Origin: Thermodesulfovibrio sp.
GTDB taxonomy: Bacteria; Nitrospirota; Thermodesulfovibrionia; Thermodesulfovibrionales; Thermodesulfovibrionaceae
Length of the DNA: 64,000 bases
Reading direction: 5' to 3'
Assembly (NCBI GenBank): GCA_025057595.1
Contig: JANXBK010000004.1
Location: 40,793 to 104,792, forward strand
Part shown: in pieces, positions 8,619-18,235 of the stretch
How positions within the stretch are numbered: position 1 is the stretch's first letter
How the letters are laid out: every line of letters starts with the position of its first letter
Made by a program: the position numbers and the translations under genes
The notes under the pieces: generated by a model
What the model was told of the DNA's origin: nothing
What the model saw: the letters and a program-made list of their open reading frames with translations, nothing else
Database searches by the model: none

Positions 8619-11600
8619 TTGAGAAAAAAATTAATAATTATAATTATAGCTTCAGTAGCTGTCTTTTATTCTCTTTTTCATAAAATTGAAGTTTCTTCTT
8701 TTTTTAAAGATACTTTTATTTCAGAATTAAAAAATGCAACTGGAATGGATGTTGTTATTGAAAAAATATATCTTAATTTACTACCCCTTTACTTGGAAAT
8801 TAAAAATCTTTCCCTTACAGCTTCAGAAAAAGAAAAGCTAACAGTAAATAAATTAAAATTTTATATTGGATTAAGTAGAGTATTTTATAAAGAGTTAGAA
8901 GTAAAAAGACTATTAGTTCTTGATAGCAATGTTAAACTAAGCTATCCAAATTTGGTAAAAGCTATTGAAAATTTTAAAAGCTTCTTAGAACAACCTACTA
9001 AAATACCCTTTAAACTCATATTTTATTCAATTAGAGTAGAAAATCTCTCGGGTTCGTTCTTTGATGAAGAGGTAGATATAAATTTAAACAGATGTTATTT
9101 AACAATGCTATTGAAATCTAAACCTGAAATATACCTTTTTTCTGATATAAATACTCTTTCCAATACATATCCTGAAATAGATGTAAAAATTAAAGCTTTA
9201 TTAATGATCGAGAAAGACAAAATAGTTCTTAAGGAGTTTAAAGTTTTTGATAAAAATTCTCTTATTACTTCTACTGGAGAATTTAAATATCCAAGTTTTT
9301 TAGGAAATTTTATTATTACAGGAAAAATATTTTTCACATCTTTCTTAAAATCTTTGGGTATTATCAAAAGTAGAGAGGGAAATTTAAACTTCAAGGGAGA
9401 AATATATTTAACAGAAGATAGCAATTGGTTAAATAGAATTAAACTAAAATTAAAATTTGATGGAGGATTTTTGCTTGAAGAATTACTGCAAATATTAAAA
9501 GTATCTGAAAAATTAAGTGGATATACTGAACTTTCAGATGGAAAAATTGAAGGAAGTCTTGTCTCACCTGTCATAACTGCGAAAGTAGATTTAAAAAATG
9601 GAGATATTCTTGGAGTAAAAGTCAAAGCAGCAAAAGCTTATGCTATATATAAAAATAAAATATTGGAATTCAAAGATGGAAAAGCTTCTATATATGAAGG
9701 TTCTGCTGATCTATACATTTGGATAACTTTACCTGTAGTTTATAGACATTATGTCAATATCAATGTTAAAAATATCTCAAGCAATGGAGTTTTCGAACTA
9801 ATTAATTGGAATCCTAAAATTCCTCAAGGTGTAGTAAATGGTTGGTTAATTTCTGAAGGAGAAGAGTTTTCACCTCGAGGTTCGTTTGTTTATTTAAAAA
9901 AACAACAAAGTATTAGAGATTTAAGAGATAAAATTGAATGGATAAAGGGAAATTTTGAATCCGATAAAGGTAATTATAAGTTCAGCAATATAGAGATTGC
10001 AGCATCTAAAACCCATATTGAAACAAATGGATATTTTGATAGTAAATCTCGATACCTTAATTTTAATTTTACTTTAGAAAATGATGATATTGAGGAACTT
10101 TTACCTTATCAAAAAGGTATTCAGGGCAATGTAAATATTAAGGGTAGAATTTCAGGAGATATAAAAGACCCTGAGATATCATTGAATTTTACCTCCAAGG
10201 ATATTAATCTCCCCCTTAGTAGAATAATTAAATCAGCTCCTGAACATTCGTTATCATTTAGTTTTCTTACCGGCGATATAGTTTACAAAAAAAATCTCTT
10301 TCTCATTAATTATATTTTTAGTAAAAATTTATTAATTAAAGGAAAAGTTTTATTTCCCTTTGCAGAAGATCTTTTTGATATTAAAAAACCTCTATACGAT
10401 ATTTCTTTCTCATTGAAAAATATTGAAATTCGAAAGTTATATCTAAAAACACTGAAAGAAGAAATAAATACCTCAATACAATTAACTGGCTTAATAGAAG
10501 ATGAGGGAAATATGAAATTAGATTTAATTTCCACTGCGGTATTTTTAGGAAACAATAAAGTTTTTGATAAAGTTGAAGCTATAGTTGAATTACGAAATAA
10601 TACTTTCTTCTTTAAAAAATTAGATATTTACAGTAACGGAAATGTACTAAATGCCTCAGGTTACCTGGGATTTAACAAAGAAATAAATATTTTAGGAAAA
10701 TCAAAAACATTTGATATTACCGGTTTAACATCAACATATCTTAAAGAAGCAGGAGCAAAATTTATAGAAAAAGTAAGTTTAAGTAATATTTATTTTGATA
10801 TTAAGGGTGTGGTAGAAAACCCTGTTGTGAGAGCTGAAACAGCCTTTAGTGCTAAACTTGAAAAACAAAAGATAGTTGAAGGATTAATAAATCTTAACTA
10901 TCAAAAGGATTGTCTTGTGTTAGACTCCACTCTTATGAAAAATACACAACTGAAAGTTGAAGGTTTTATAGATAAAAATAGATGGCTTATAAATGGAAAA
11001 TTTAATTCAACTCGAATTGATATACTGGCTTCCGCATTTATAAATAATATTCCTGAAGAACTTATTTTTTTAGTTAATGGAGAAGTAGATGGAGAGATTA
11101 TAAATAAAAATTTAAATGCTAAAATTAATCTGAATAGAGTATTTACAAGAGTTTATGGAATAGGGCTTAGTAATAAAAATCCAATAGATATAAATATAAA
11201 AAATGGAAGTGTATACTTTACTCCAATTACTCTTGTCGGTCAAGCAACAGAATTAACAATAAAAGGCAAAGTGGTTGATTATTTTGATATTCTTATAGAA
11301 GGTTTGACTGATCTGAAACCCTTCAAAACCCTCTTTAAGGTTGAAGATTTAAAAGGCAAAGCTTTTATGCAAGTCTACATATATGAGAGTAAAAAAAATC
11401 CAGAAATAGCAGGAGCTGTTGATCTATATGATACCTCAATCACTTTTAAAAAAGATTTACCTACATTAAGTAATATAAATGCTACACTTTCATTTAATGA
11501 AGACAAGGTGATTATTGAAAAAGCCTCAGGAATACTTTCGGAAGGTAAAATCTATATAGATGGCTTTATATATCTTGAAAAACTCTCAGTGAAACAATTA

Positions 11601-12539
11601 GCATTAGCAGGGAAATTTTATGATGTTAGATGGATTCTAACTCCAGAATGTTGGGCTTATGTTGATGGTCAAATTTATTTAACTGGGAAATATTCAAAAC
11701 CTTTGATTTCAGGACAACTAAATATTAAAAAAGGAGTTTATACAGAAAGATTTGACTGGACAAAATTTGCTGTTAAGTCAATTTCTTCTCTAAATAACAT
11801 TATTGGAAAAAATAGCTGGTTTAGTAATTTAAACTTTAATTTAAGAGTTCAAGCTAATAATTTCTTGATTAATAATAATCTTGCTACGGTTAATTTAAAG
11901 GGCGATTTTCTTCTAAAAGGCTTAATTAATGATCCTTCAATAATTGGATGGATAAATGCTAAAGAAGGATGGGTCTACTTCAGAGGAAATAGATTCGAGA
12001 TTTTAAAACTCTTAATTCAATTTACTCCAGATACCATTAAACCTTACTTAAATATTTCTGCTAAAACTACTCTCTCCCAATACAATATTATGTTAAACAT
12101 TAATGGATATGTAGACCAGTTTAATCTTATCTTAACTTCAAATCCTCCTTTGTCAGAGCAAGAACTTCTTAATCTATTAGTCTTAGGACAAAATGGAAAC
12201 TATAAAAAAGAACCTACAGTGACAGAGGCAACATCATTTATTACAGGACAAATACAATCTTTAATTGAAGAAAGAGTAAAAGGATTAACTGGCCTTGATG
12301 TTATGAGTGTTGAGCCAACTTTATCTAAAACAAGTGGTTCAATCGCTCCAAAAGTAACTGTAGGTAAAAGACTTATGGATGGAAGAATGATAGTTACTTA
12401 TTCAACAGTAGCAGGGACAACAGCTGAACAAATAATAAAAGTTGAATACTACGTAAAAAAAGGAGTTTCTCTTATTGGAGTCAGAGATGAAATTGGAGGG
12501 ATTTCTGGTGCGATTAAGTTTCGTTTTGAGTTTCATTAG
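8619..12539 (+). CDS. tamB: TamB-like translocation/assembly module protein
   Basis: 1306-aa AsmA/TamB-family protein, thought to form a long beta groove spanning the periplasm and to help outer-membrane protein insertion or phospholipid transfer. N-terminal membrane anchor (LIIIIIASVAVFYSLF). Long, beta-rich, repetitive body. The C-terminal DUF490 domain is recognisable: SNPPLSEQELLNLLVLGQ, then KVTVGKRLMDGRMIVTYS. Start is TTG with GAGGAGG upstream. It overlaps the downstream BamA-like gene, the usual partner arrangement. Confidence 0.85.
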   Translation: MRKKLIIIIIASVAVFYSLFHKIEVSSFFKDTFISELKNATGMDVVIEKIYLNLLPLYLEIKNLSLTASEKEKLTVNKLKFYIGLSRVFYKELEVKRLLVLDSNVKLSYPNLVKAIENFKSFLEQPTKIPFKLIFYSIRVENLSGSFFDEEVDINLNRCYLTMLLKSKPEIYLFSDINTLSNTYPEIDVKIKALLMIEKDKIVLKEFKVFDKNSLITSTGEFKYPSFLGNFIITGKIFFTSFLKSLGIIKSREGNLNFKGEIYLTEDSNWLNRIKLKLKFDGGFLLEELLQILKVSEKLSGYTELSDGKIEGSLVSPVITAKVDLKNGDILGVKVKAAKAYAIYKNKILEFKDGKASIYEGSADLYIWITLPVVYRHYVNINVKNISSNGVFELINWNPKIPQGVVNGWLISEGEEFSPRGSFVYLKKQQSIRDLRDKIEWIKGNFESDKGNYKFSNIEIAASKTHIETNGYFDSKSRYLNFNFTLENDDIEELLPYQKGIQGNVNIKGRISGDIKDPEISLNFTSKDINLPLSRIIKSAPEHSLSFSFLTGDIVYKKNLFLINYIFSKNLLIKGKVLFPFAEDLFDIKKPLYDISFSLKNIEIRKLYLKTLKEEINTSIQLTGLIEDEGNMKLDLISTAVFLGNNKVFDKVEAIVELRNNTFFFKKLDIYSNGNVLNASGYLGFNKEINILGKSKTFDITGLTSTYLKEAGAKFIEKVSLSNIYFDIKGVVENPVVRAETAFSAKLEKQKIVEGLINLNYQKDCLVLDSTLMKNTQLKVEGFIDKNRWLINGKFNSTRIDILASAFINNIPEELIFLVNGEVDGEIINKNLNAKINLNRVFTRVYGIGLSNKNPIDINIKNGSVYFTPITLVGQATELTIKGKVVDYFDILIEGLTDLKPFKTLFKVEDLKGKAFMQVYIYESKKNPEIAGAVDLYDTSITFKKDLPTLSNINATLSFNEDKVIIEKASGILSEGKIYIDGFIYLEKLSVKQLALAGKFYDVRWILTPECWAYVDGQIYLTGKYSKPLISGQLNIKKGVYTERFDWTKFAVKSISSLNNIIGKNSWFSNLNFNLRVQANNFLINNNLATVNLKGDFLLKGLINDPSIIGWINAKEGWVYFRGNRFEILKLLIQFTPDTIKPYLNISAKTTLSQYNIMLNINGYVDQFNLILTSNPPLSEQELLNLLVLGQNGNYKKEPTVTEATSFITGQIQSLIEERVKGLTGLDVMSVEPTLSKTSGSIAPKVTVGKRLMDGRMIVTYSTVAGTTAEQIIKVEYYVKKGVSLIGVRDEIGGISGAIKFRFEFH

Positions 12540-15150
12540 TATATTTATTTACTCAATATATGGTTTTGCTCAAGATTATTTTGTTAAAGAAATTGAAATT
12601 CAAGGTTTAGTATCAATTCCTAAGGAGGAGTTTATCTATCTTTTAGGAGTTAAGGAAAATGAAAGATTTAAAGTTGAAGATATCACAAAGGGAATTAAAA
12701 GAGTTTTCCTAAAAGATATATTTGAAGAAATCATTGTCAATTATGATGCTCAATCATTGAAAATCTCAATTAAAGAAAAGCCTGTTGTAAATTCAATAGA
12801 AATCAAAGGAAATAAACATTTTCCAGAAAGCTTTTATATAAAAATTCTTAATTTTAAAGAAGGTGACAGGTTGAAAGAGTCTAAACTAAAAGCATCAATA
12901 AATCTTATAAAAAGTAAACTTTATGAGAGAGGTTTTATAAATTCTGACATTAAAATAAATAAACTAATTAAGGATAATTTTTGTAGAGTAGAAATTTATG
13001 TAGAGGAAGGACAACCATGTAAAATAAGAGAGATAAAATGGGAAGGTGATGTAGATGATTACATTATAAATTTTTTTAAATTAGAGCCTGGAGATATATT
13101 TGATCAAGAAGCTATTAAGGAATCTATTAAAAAACTTAAAAAATCACTTGAAAAAGAGGGATACATTGGCACAGAAATATCATATAGTTTTAAGAATGAT
13201 AGTTTAACTTTTAGTATTAAAAAAGGTAAAATTTTGAGAATTAGATTATTAGGTGCAGAATCTATAGAGGAAAAGGAGTTAAAAAATATAATATTAGCCC
13301 ACTTAAAAGAAAAAATCGATGAAAATGTAATAAGAGATAGTGTAAATAGTATAATTTCCCTTTACTCTGAAAGAGGTTTTAAAAATGTTAATATAATTCC
13401 GCTTGTTGAATCCAAAGACAATGAGTGGGAAATTACCTATATAGTAAAAGAAAAGCATATTAACTTTGTAGAAGAAATAAAAATCTCTTCAAAATTTTCA
13501 GAGGAAATAAAAGAAATTCTTACAAACAAGGAAGGACAACCTATTAACTATAATAAACTGGAAAGTGACAGACGAAAAATAGAAGAGTATCTTAGAGCAA
13601 AAGGTTTTTACACAGCTAAAGTATCTCCTGCGGAACTTACAGAGAAAAACCAAAAAGTAAGAATTTTTTTTGATGTACAAGAAGGCAAGCAAATTAGAAT
13701 AAAATCTATTTATATAGAAAAAATTAATGAAATAAAAATTAATGAAATAAAAGAAACTAAAGAAATATTAGAAAAGTATACAGGAAAACCTTTTCACGAA
13801 GGGATAATTATTGAACTTAAAAGAGTTTTAAGAGATTTTTATTTAAAAAATGGTTATTTATATGTAAATATAGAGGCAACCTATGAGATAGAAGAAGATT
13901 CTGCTAAAATTTTTTTTAAAATTGATCCAGGAGAAAAAAAATATTTTGGCAGATCAATTATTCTTGGCAACAGAAAAACAAAAACAAAATTTATTTATCA
14001 GAGACTTCTACCAAAGGAGAATCAACCCTATAATCCTTACTTATTAGATCAAGAAAGACAAATTCTTTATGGTACAGGACTTTTTTCTTTAATAGATATT
14101 AAAAATCAAATCCAAGACAGTAACATAGATTTAATTTATAACTTTGAAGAGCTTCCTGCTGGAGCTATTGAATTTGGTGTAGGTTACGGAGAATATGAAA
14201 GACTAAAGGCTTTTATTGATTTTTCATACATAAACTTATTTGGTATGAATAAACAAATATTTTCAAGATTTGAATTAAATACTCTTGAAACAAGAGTTTA
14301 CACTACTTATATTGATCCATGGATAGGTAGAAAATTAAGCTTTAAATCTTCTTTGATGTTTGAGAGAGCAAATGTTAAAAATATAGATACAAAAGAAATA
14401 ATTTATAAGATTAAAAGATATGGATTATCGACAGGCTTTGAAAAAAAATTTACCGATACATTTAAGACTGAAATACTTTATGAATTAAACTACTCAAAAA
14501 CATGGGATGTTTTACCAGAGGTTGTAATATCTAATCAGGATATAGGAGAAATTTTAACAAGTGGAGTAAAGTTATCACTTATTTATGACAGCAGAGATAA
14601 TCCATTTGATCCGGAAAAAGGTATTTTAGGAGGGCTAACAATAAAATTAACAAGCAAAAGTATAGGTTCAGAGATAAATTTTTTAAAATCCTCTTTTTAT
14701 ATAAATAAATATATTAAAATCGCCGAAGGAGTTATCTTAGCAACTTCATTAAGAAGTGGTTTGGCATGGCTTTATGATGATACTAAAGAACTACCAATAT
14801 CTGAAAGATACTTTCTTGGAGGGAGAGATACTATTAGAGGATACCCTCAAAATACAGTTGGTCCAAAAAGAGATAATCAGCCTACAGGAGGTAATGCATT
14901 TTTAATGGGAAATATTGAATTAAGAAATTATTTAGGTAAAAATTTATTTTTAGTAAATTTTCTTGATTTTGGCAATGTCTGGAAAAGAGTAGGGGATGTT
15001 GATCCTTCCGATTTGAAATACACTACAGGAATAGGCTTTAGATATAAAACTCCTATTGGTCTAATAAGAGTTGATTATGGACATAAGTTAAACAGACAAA
15101 AGGGTGAATCAAGTGGAGAAATTCATTTTAGCATCGGTCATGCTTTTTAG
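12508..15150 (+). CDS. BamA/TamA-family (Omp85) outer membrane assembly protein
   Basis: Outer-membrane beta-barrel assembly factor. The track starts at a TTG at 12475; I prefer the in-frame GTG at 12508, which has GGAGGG 7 nt upstream and gives a clean signal peptide (MRLSFVLSFISIFIYSIYGFAQ), 880 aa. Several POTRA repeats (about five) occupy residues 25-560. The Omp85 barrel follows, with FDPEKGILGGLTIKL, the lid/loop motif GGRDTIRGYP and a terminal aromatic (HAF). Number of POTRA repeats suggests BamA-like architecture, adjacency to TamB suggests TamA; it may serve both. The 3' end overlaps the SurA-like gene. Confidence 0.85.
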   Translation: MRLSFVLSFISIFIYSIYGFAQDYFVKEIEIQGLVSIPKEEFIYLLGVKENERFKVEDITKGIKRVFLKDIFEEIIVNYDAQSLKISIKEKPVVNSIEIKGNKHFPESFYIKILNFKEGDRLKESKLKASINLIKSKLYERGFINSDIKINKLIKDNFCRVEIYVEEGQPCKIREIKWEGDVDDYIINFFKLEPGDIFDQEAIKESIKKLKKSLEKEGYIGTEISYSFKNDSLTFSIKKGKILRIRLLGAESIEEKELKNIILAHLKEKIDENVIRDSVNSIISLYSERGFKNVNIIPLVESKDNEWEITYIVKEKHINFVEEIKISSKFSEEIKEILTNKEGQPINYNKLESDRRKIEEYLRAKGFYTAKVSPAELTEKNQKVRIFFDVQEGKQIRIKSIYIEKINEIKINEIKETKEILEKYTGKPFHEGIIIELKRVLRDFYLKNGYLYVNIEATYEIEEDSAKIFFKIDPGEKKYFGRSIILGNRKTKTKFIYQRLLPKENQPYNPYLLDQERQILYGTGLFSLIDIKNQIQDSNIDLIYNFEELPAGAIEFGVGYGEYERLKAFIDFSYINLFGMNKQIFSRFELNTLETRVYTTYIDPWIGRKLSFKSSLMFERANVKNIDTKEIIYKIKRYGLSTGFEKKFTDTFKTEILYELNYSKTWDVLPEVVISNQDIGEILTSGVKLSLIYDSRDNPFDPEKGILGGLTIKLTSKSIGSEINFLKSSFYINKYIKIAEGVILATSLRSGLAWLYDDTKELPISERYFLGGRDTIRGYPQNTVGPKRDNQPTGGNAFLMGNIELRNYLGKNLFLVNFLDFGNVWKRVGDVDPSDLKYTTGIGFRYKTPIGLIRVDYGHKLNRQKGESSGEIHFSIGHAF

Positions 15151-15604
15151 TTTTATATCTTTCTCTTTAGGATTCTCAGAGGAGGTAGTTGATAGAGTTA
15201 TTGCATATGTTGACAACTATGCAATTACATTAAAAGAGTTTATTGTTTTTTCAAAAAAAATGAAAGAGAATTTCTCTGATATGCAAAATGAAGAAATATT
15301 AGAGACAATGATTAATCGAATTCTTTTAATTAAAAAAGCTGAGGAATACTTTGCTGGACTTCCAGAAGAAGAGTTAATTAACAACTATATTGAATTGAAG
15401 ATAAAATCCACTATAATAATTTCTGAAGATAAAGTAAGAAACTACTATGAAAGTAATAAAGATAAATTTAAAAACATTCCTTATATTTCTATTAGAGAAG
15501 AGATAGAAAAATATCTATTTGAAAAAGAGTTAAATAAAAAACTTAAAGAACATATTAAAGAACTTAGAGAATCTACTGAGATTAAGATAATTTTTATTCC
15601 TTAA
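15113..15604 (+). CDS. Short SurA-like periplasmic chaperone without PPIase domain
   Basis: About 163 aa with a signal peptide (MEKFILASVMLFSFISFSLGFS). VVDRVIAYVDNYAITLKEF is the typical opening of the SurA N-terminal domain, and the C-terminal FEKELNKKLKEHIKELRESTEIKIIF resembles the helix and strand that close that domain in SurA. The parvulin domains expected between them are absent. The track start (GTG 15104) is possible, but GTG 15113 has a better spaced AGGG. It overlaps the end of the BamA-like gene; likely a client-carrying chaperone for that barrel. Confidence 0.65.
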   Translation: MEKFILASVMLFSFISFSLGFSEEVVDRVIAYVDNYAITLKEFIVFSKKMKENFSDMQNEEILETMINRILLIKKAEEYFAGLPEEELINNYIELKIKSTIIISEDKVRNYYESNKDKFKNIPYISIREEIEKYLFEKELNKKLKEHIKELRESTEIKIIFIP

Positions 15605-16052
15605 ATTTATAGATTAAAGCAGTTTCATCACATTCTGGAAACTTTGGACATTTGATGCAATCTCCCCATATTTTTTGAGGAAGTTTTGTTTTATCAATCT
15701 CCCTAAAACCTAACTTTTTGAAAAACTGCGGAATATAGGTAAGAACAAATACACTTTTAACTCCTAAAATTCCCGCTTCTCTTAAACATTTTTTAACAAG
15801 CAAACTTCCGATACCTCTATTTTGATCTTCCTTTTTTACTACTAAAGATCTTATTTCAGCTAAATCTTCCCATAAAATATGTAAAGCACACACTCCTTTA
15901 ATTTCGTTATTTTCCTCTACTAAATAGAAATCTCTTAAATTTTCGTAAATTTCATTTAAAGAGCGAGGAAGCATCTCACCCTTTTTAGCAAAATCATTTA
16001 TTAACTTATGGATAGTTTTAACATCTTTAATTAAAGCTTTTCTAATTTTCAA
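15594..16052 (-). CDS. GNAT N-acetyltransferase, ArgA-like short form
   Basis: 152-aa GNAT fold. AcCoA-binding motif A is EIRSLVVKKEDQNRGIGSLLV. The C-terminus LPQKIWGDCIKCPKFPECDE is a signature I associate with short stand-alone N-acetylglutamate synthase-type proteins of anaerobes, which would start arginine synthesis; argG lies elsewhere in this window. The assignment to arginine synthesis is inference. Last gene of the minus operon; 11-bp overlap with the OFOR gamma gene, convergent overlap with the SurA-like gene. Confidence 0.65.
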   Translation of the reverse strand: MKIRKALIKDVKTIHKLINDFAKKGEMLPRSLNEIYENLRDFYLVEENNEIKGVCALHILWEDLAEIRSLVVKKEDQNRGIGSLLVKKCLREAGILGVKSVFVLTYIPQFFKKLGFREIDKTKLPQKIWGDCIKCPKFPECDETALIYKFKE

Positions 16053-16578
16053 ATAGTGAATAACCTCTTAATACTAATCTTTTATTTATCTCTAATATGT
16101 CTTTTCCTTTTAATGAAACTTCTTCCAAAGTTTCAATAACTTTTTCAATACTTATTAATTTTGATAACTTTACAAAAGCTCCTAGAATAACCATATTAGC
16201 AAATTTAGGATTTCCTAAAATCGCAGCTTCTTCAGATGCCTTTATAGGGAAAATATTTATATCATTTCTACTTTTTTTAGATTTAATTATAGAAGCATCA
16301 TAAATTAATACTCCTTGAGAGACTAACCTATTTATAAAGGCATCATATGAAATCTCATTCAATACTATGAGATAATCAGCGCTTTTAACAATTGGTGAGC
16401 CAATTAACTCATCAGAGATTATAACAGTACAGTTAGCCCTTCCTCCCCTCATCTCAGCTCCATAGGAAGGAAACCATGTGACTTCTCTATTATCCTTCAT
16501 AGCTGCGTATGCTATAATTTTTCCTAAAAAAAGTACTCCTTGTCCACCAGAACCACCTATAATTATTCTTTGTTCCAT
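16042..16578 (-). CDS. 2-oxoacid:acceptor oxidoreductase gamma subunit
   Basis: 178 aa. Opening IIIGGSGGQGVLFLGKIIAYAA is the gamma-domain signature of pyruvate/2-oxoglutarate/branched-chain 2-oxoacid:ferredoxin oxidoreductases; FPSYGAEMRGGRANCTVIIS follows as in KorC/VorC. Overlaps the beta-subunit gene by 16 bp, so the two are co-translated. No alpha or ferredoxin (delta) subunit is adjacent. Confidence 0.88.
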   Translation of the reverse strand: MEQRIIIGGSGGQGVLFLGKIIAYAAMKDNREVTWFPSYGAEMRGGRANCTVIISDELIGSPIVKSADYLIVLNEISYDAFINRLVSQGVLIYDASIIKSKKSRNDINIFPIKASEEAAILGNPKFANMVILGAFVKLSKLISIEKVIETLEEVSLKGKDILEINKRLVLRGYSLFEN

Positions 16579-17309
16579 TTATCCTTTATCACTCCTAATT
16601 TATACTCTTTTATCATGTTTTCTCTAAGCCAATATAATGCTTTCTCAGGAGACATTTCCCAATCAGTAGGGCAGGGTGAAAGTATTTCAACAAAACTGAA
16701 TCCCTTATTTTCAATTTGACATCTAAAAGCTTGTTCGATATATTTTTTTGTCATAACTATGTTTTTGTAGTTATCCAAAGAACCCCTTGCTACAAAAGCG
16801 GTTCCTTCAAGTAAAGCAATCAACTCAGATACATGAAGAGGATAACCGGTAGTTTGTGGATCTCTACCACAGGGAGTTGTAGTTGTCTTTTGGGATATAA
16901 GAGTTGTAGGAGCCATCTGCCCACCTGTCATTCCATAGTTTGCATTATTTATAAAAAACACTGTTATATTCTCTCCTCTATTTGCTGCATGTATTATCTC
17001 AGCTGTTCCAATTGCTGCAAGATCTCCATCTCCCTGATAGGTAAAGATAATTTTTTCAGGACAGGAACGCTTCATTCCCGTTGCTGCTGCGGGAGGTCTT
17101 CCATGAGGAATTTCAAGCATATCAATATCAAAATAATTATAGGCAAATACTGCACATCCCACCGGAGCCACTCCGATAGTAATTTCTCGAATCTTTAATT
17201 TATCTATGACCTCTGCAATAAGCCTATGAGCAATACTATGTCCACATCCAGGACAGTACTTAAAAGGGATATTTTTTAAAGATTTTGGTTTATAAAAAAT
17301 TTTTTTCAT
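16563..17309 (-). CDS. 2-oxoacid:acceptor oxidoreductase beta subunit (TPP-binding)
   Basis: 248 aa. Carries CPGCGHS and the thiamine-diphosphate/Mg site GDGDLAAIGTAE...NNANYGMTGGQ, followed by the TPTTLISQKTTTTPCGR type segment (here PTTLISQ). Matches KorB/VorB-type beta subunits that decarboxylate a 2-oxoacid to acyl-CoA with ferredoxin reduction. The alpha subunit is not upstream: the preceding gene is gppA, overlapping by 4 nt. Substrate cannot be assigned. Confidence 0.88.
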   Translation of the reverse strand: MKKIFYKPKSLKNIPFKYCPGCGHSIAHRLIAEVIDKLKIREITIGVAPVGCAVFAYNYFDIDMLEIPHGRPPAAATGMKRSCPEKIIFTYQGDGDLAAIGTAEIIHAANRGENITVFFINNANYGMTGGQMAPTTLISQKTTTTPCGRDPQTTGYPLHVSELIALLEGTAFVARGSLDNYKNIVMTKKYIEQAFRCQIENKGFSFVEILSPCPTDWEMSPEKALYWLRENMIKEYKLGVIKDKWNKE

Positions 17310-18235
17310 AAATTTTTATTATAGCAAAAAATTTTATAATTTTTAATCACTCCTTCAATAATTCCTGTCTCACTTATTACTAATGCATTAGCACCTAGAT
17401 ACTCTAAAAATGTCTCAAGGATTAATAGACCACTGCAAATTATATCTGCTCTGTCTGGAGATAATCCGATAACTTTCTTTCGTTCTGAAATCGGAATATT
17501 TGATAAATATTTAAGCATAGATTTAAGTTTATCTATAGAAATTTCTGTTTTATGAGTTTTTTCTGGGCAGTAGCTATTTACTTTGCAAAAAATCATAGCA
17601 GCGGTGGAAGCAGTCCCCCCTGTTGCTATAATTTTTTCAATCCTTACATTAGGAATTCTATTTTCTATTTCTTTTCTGATATATCTCTTTGCATTGTTTA
17701 AGTCTTCTTGTAAGGGTAGGTCTTTTTTTAGAAACAGCTCTTTAATTTTTAACACTCCTACTGAAATTGAGTCTATAAGTAAACTATCCGTATTACTGTA
17801 AATCCATTCACTACTTCCTCCTCCAACATCTAAAATGAATATATTTTCATATTTTATTTCTTCTGTAACTCCTAAAAAAGTATAATATGCTTCTTGTTTT
17901 TCAGTAAAAACATTAATTTTTATACCTGTGGCTTTTTCCGCTAACTTACAAAACTCATTTGAGTTTTTAGCCTCTCTTAGAGCACTCGTGCCAAAAGCAA
18001 TAATGCAAAAAACATTATATTTTTCTGCGATTTTTTTAAATTTAATTAAAGCATCAATTGAGCTTTTTATTGATTCTTCTGATAAAATGGGACTTTTTGT
18101 TAAATTTTTTCCAAGTCGAGTAACGACTCTATCAGTATAAATTTTATTTAATTTATTTCCTTCTAAATTTCCTACAAGGAGTCTTAAAGTATTACTTCCG
18201 ATATCTATAACTGCGATGTTTTCAGTATGTTTCAT
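17306..18235 (-). CDS. Ppx/GppA-family phosphatase
   Basis: 309-aa actin-like ATPase-fold enzyme of the exopolyphosphatase / pppGpp phosphatase family. Motifs: AVIDIGSNTLRLLVG (phosphate 1), FLDVGGGSSEW (here ILDVGGGSSEW, phosphate 2) and IIATGGTAST. It has only the two core domains, like short GppA homologues, so polyphosphate versus pppGpp specificity is open. Overlaps proS by 14 bp and the OFOR beta gene by 4 bp. Confidence 0.85.
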   Translation of the reverse strand: MKHTENIAVIDIGSNTLRLLVGNLEGNKLNKIYTDRVVTRLGKNLTKSPILSEESIKSSIDALIKFKKIAEKYNVFCIIAFGTSALREAKNSNEFCKLAEKATGIKINVFTEKQEAYYTFLGVTEEIKYENIFILDVGGGSSEWIYSNTDSLLIDSISVGVLKIKELFLKKDLPLQEDLNNAKRYIRKEIENRIPNVRIEKIIATGGTASTAAMIFCKVNSYCPEKTHKTEISIDKLKSMLKYLSNIPISERKKVIGLSPDRADIICSGLLILETFLEYLGANALVISETGIIEGVIKNYKIFCYNKNL

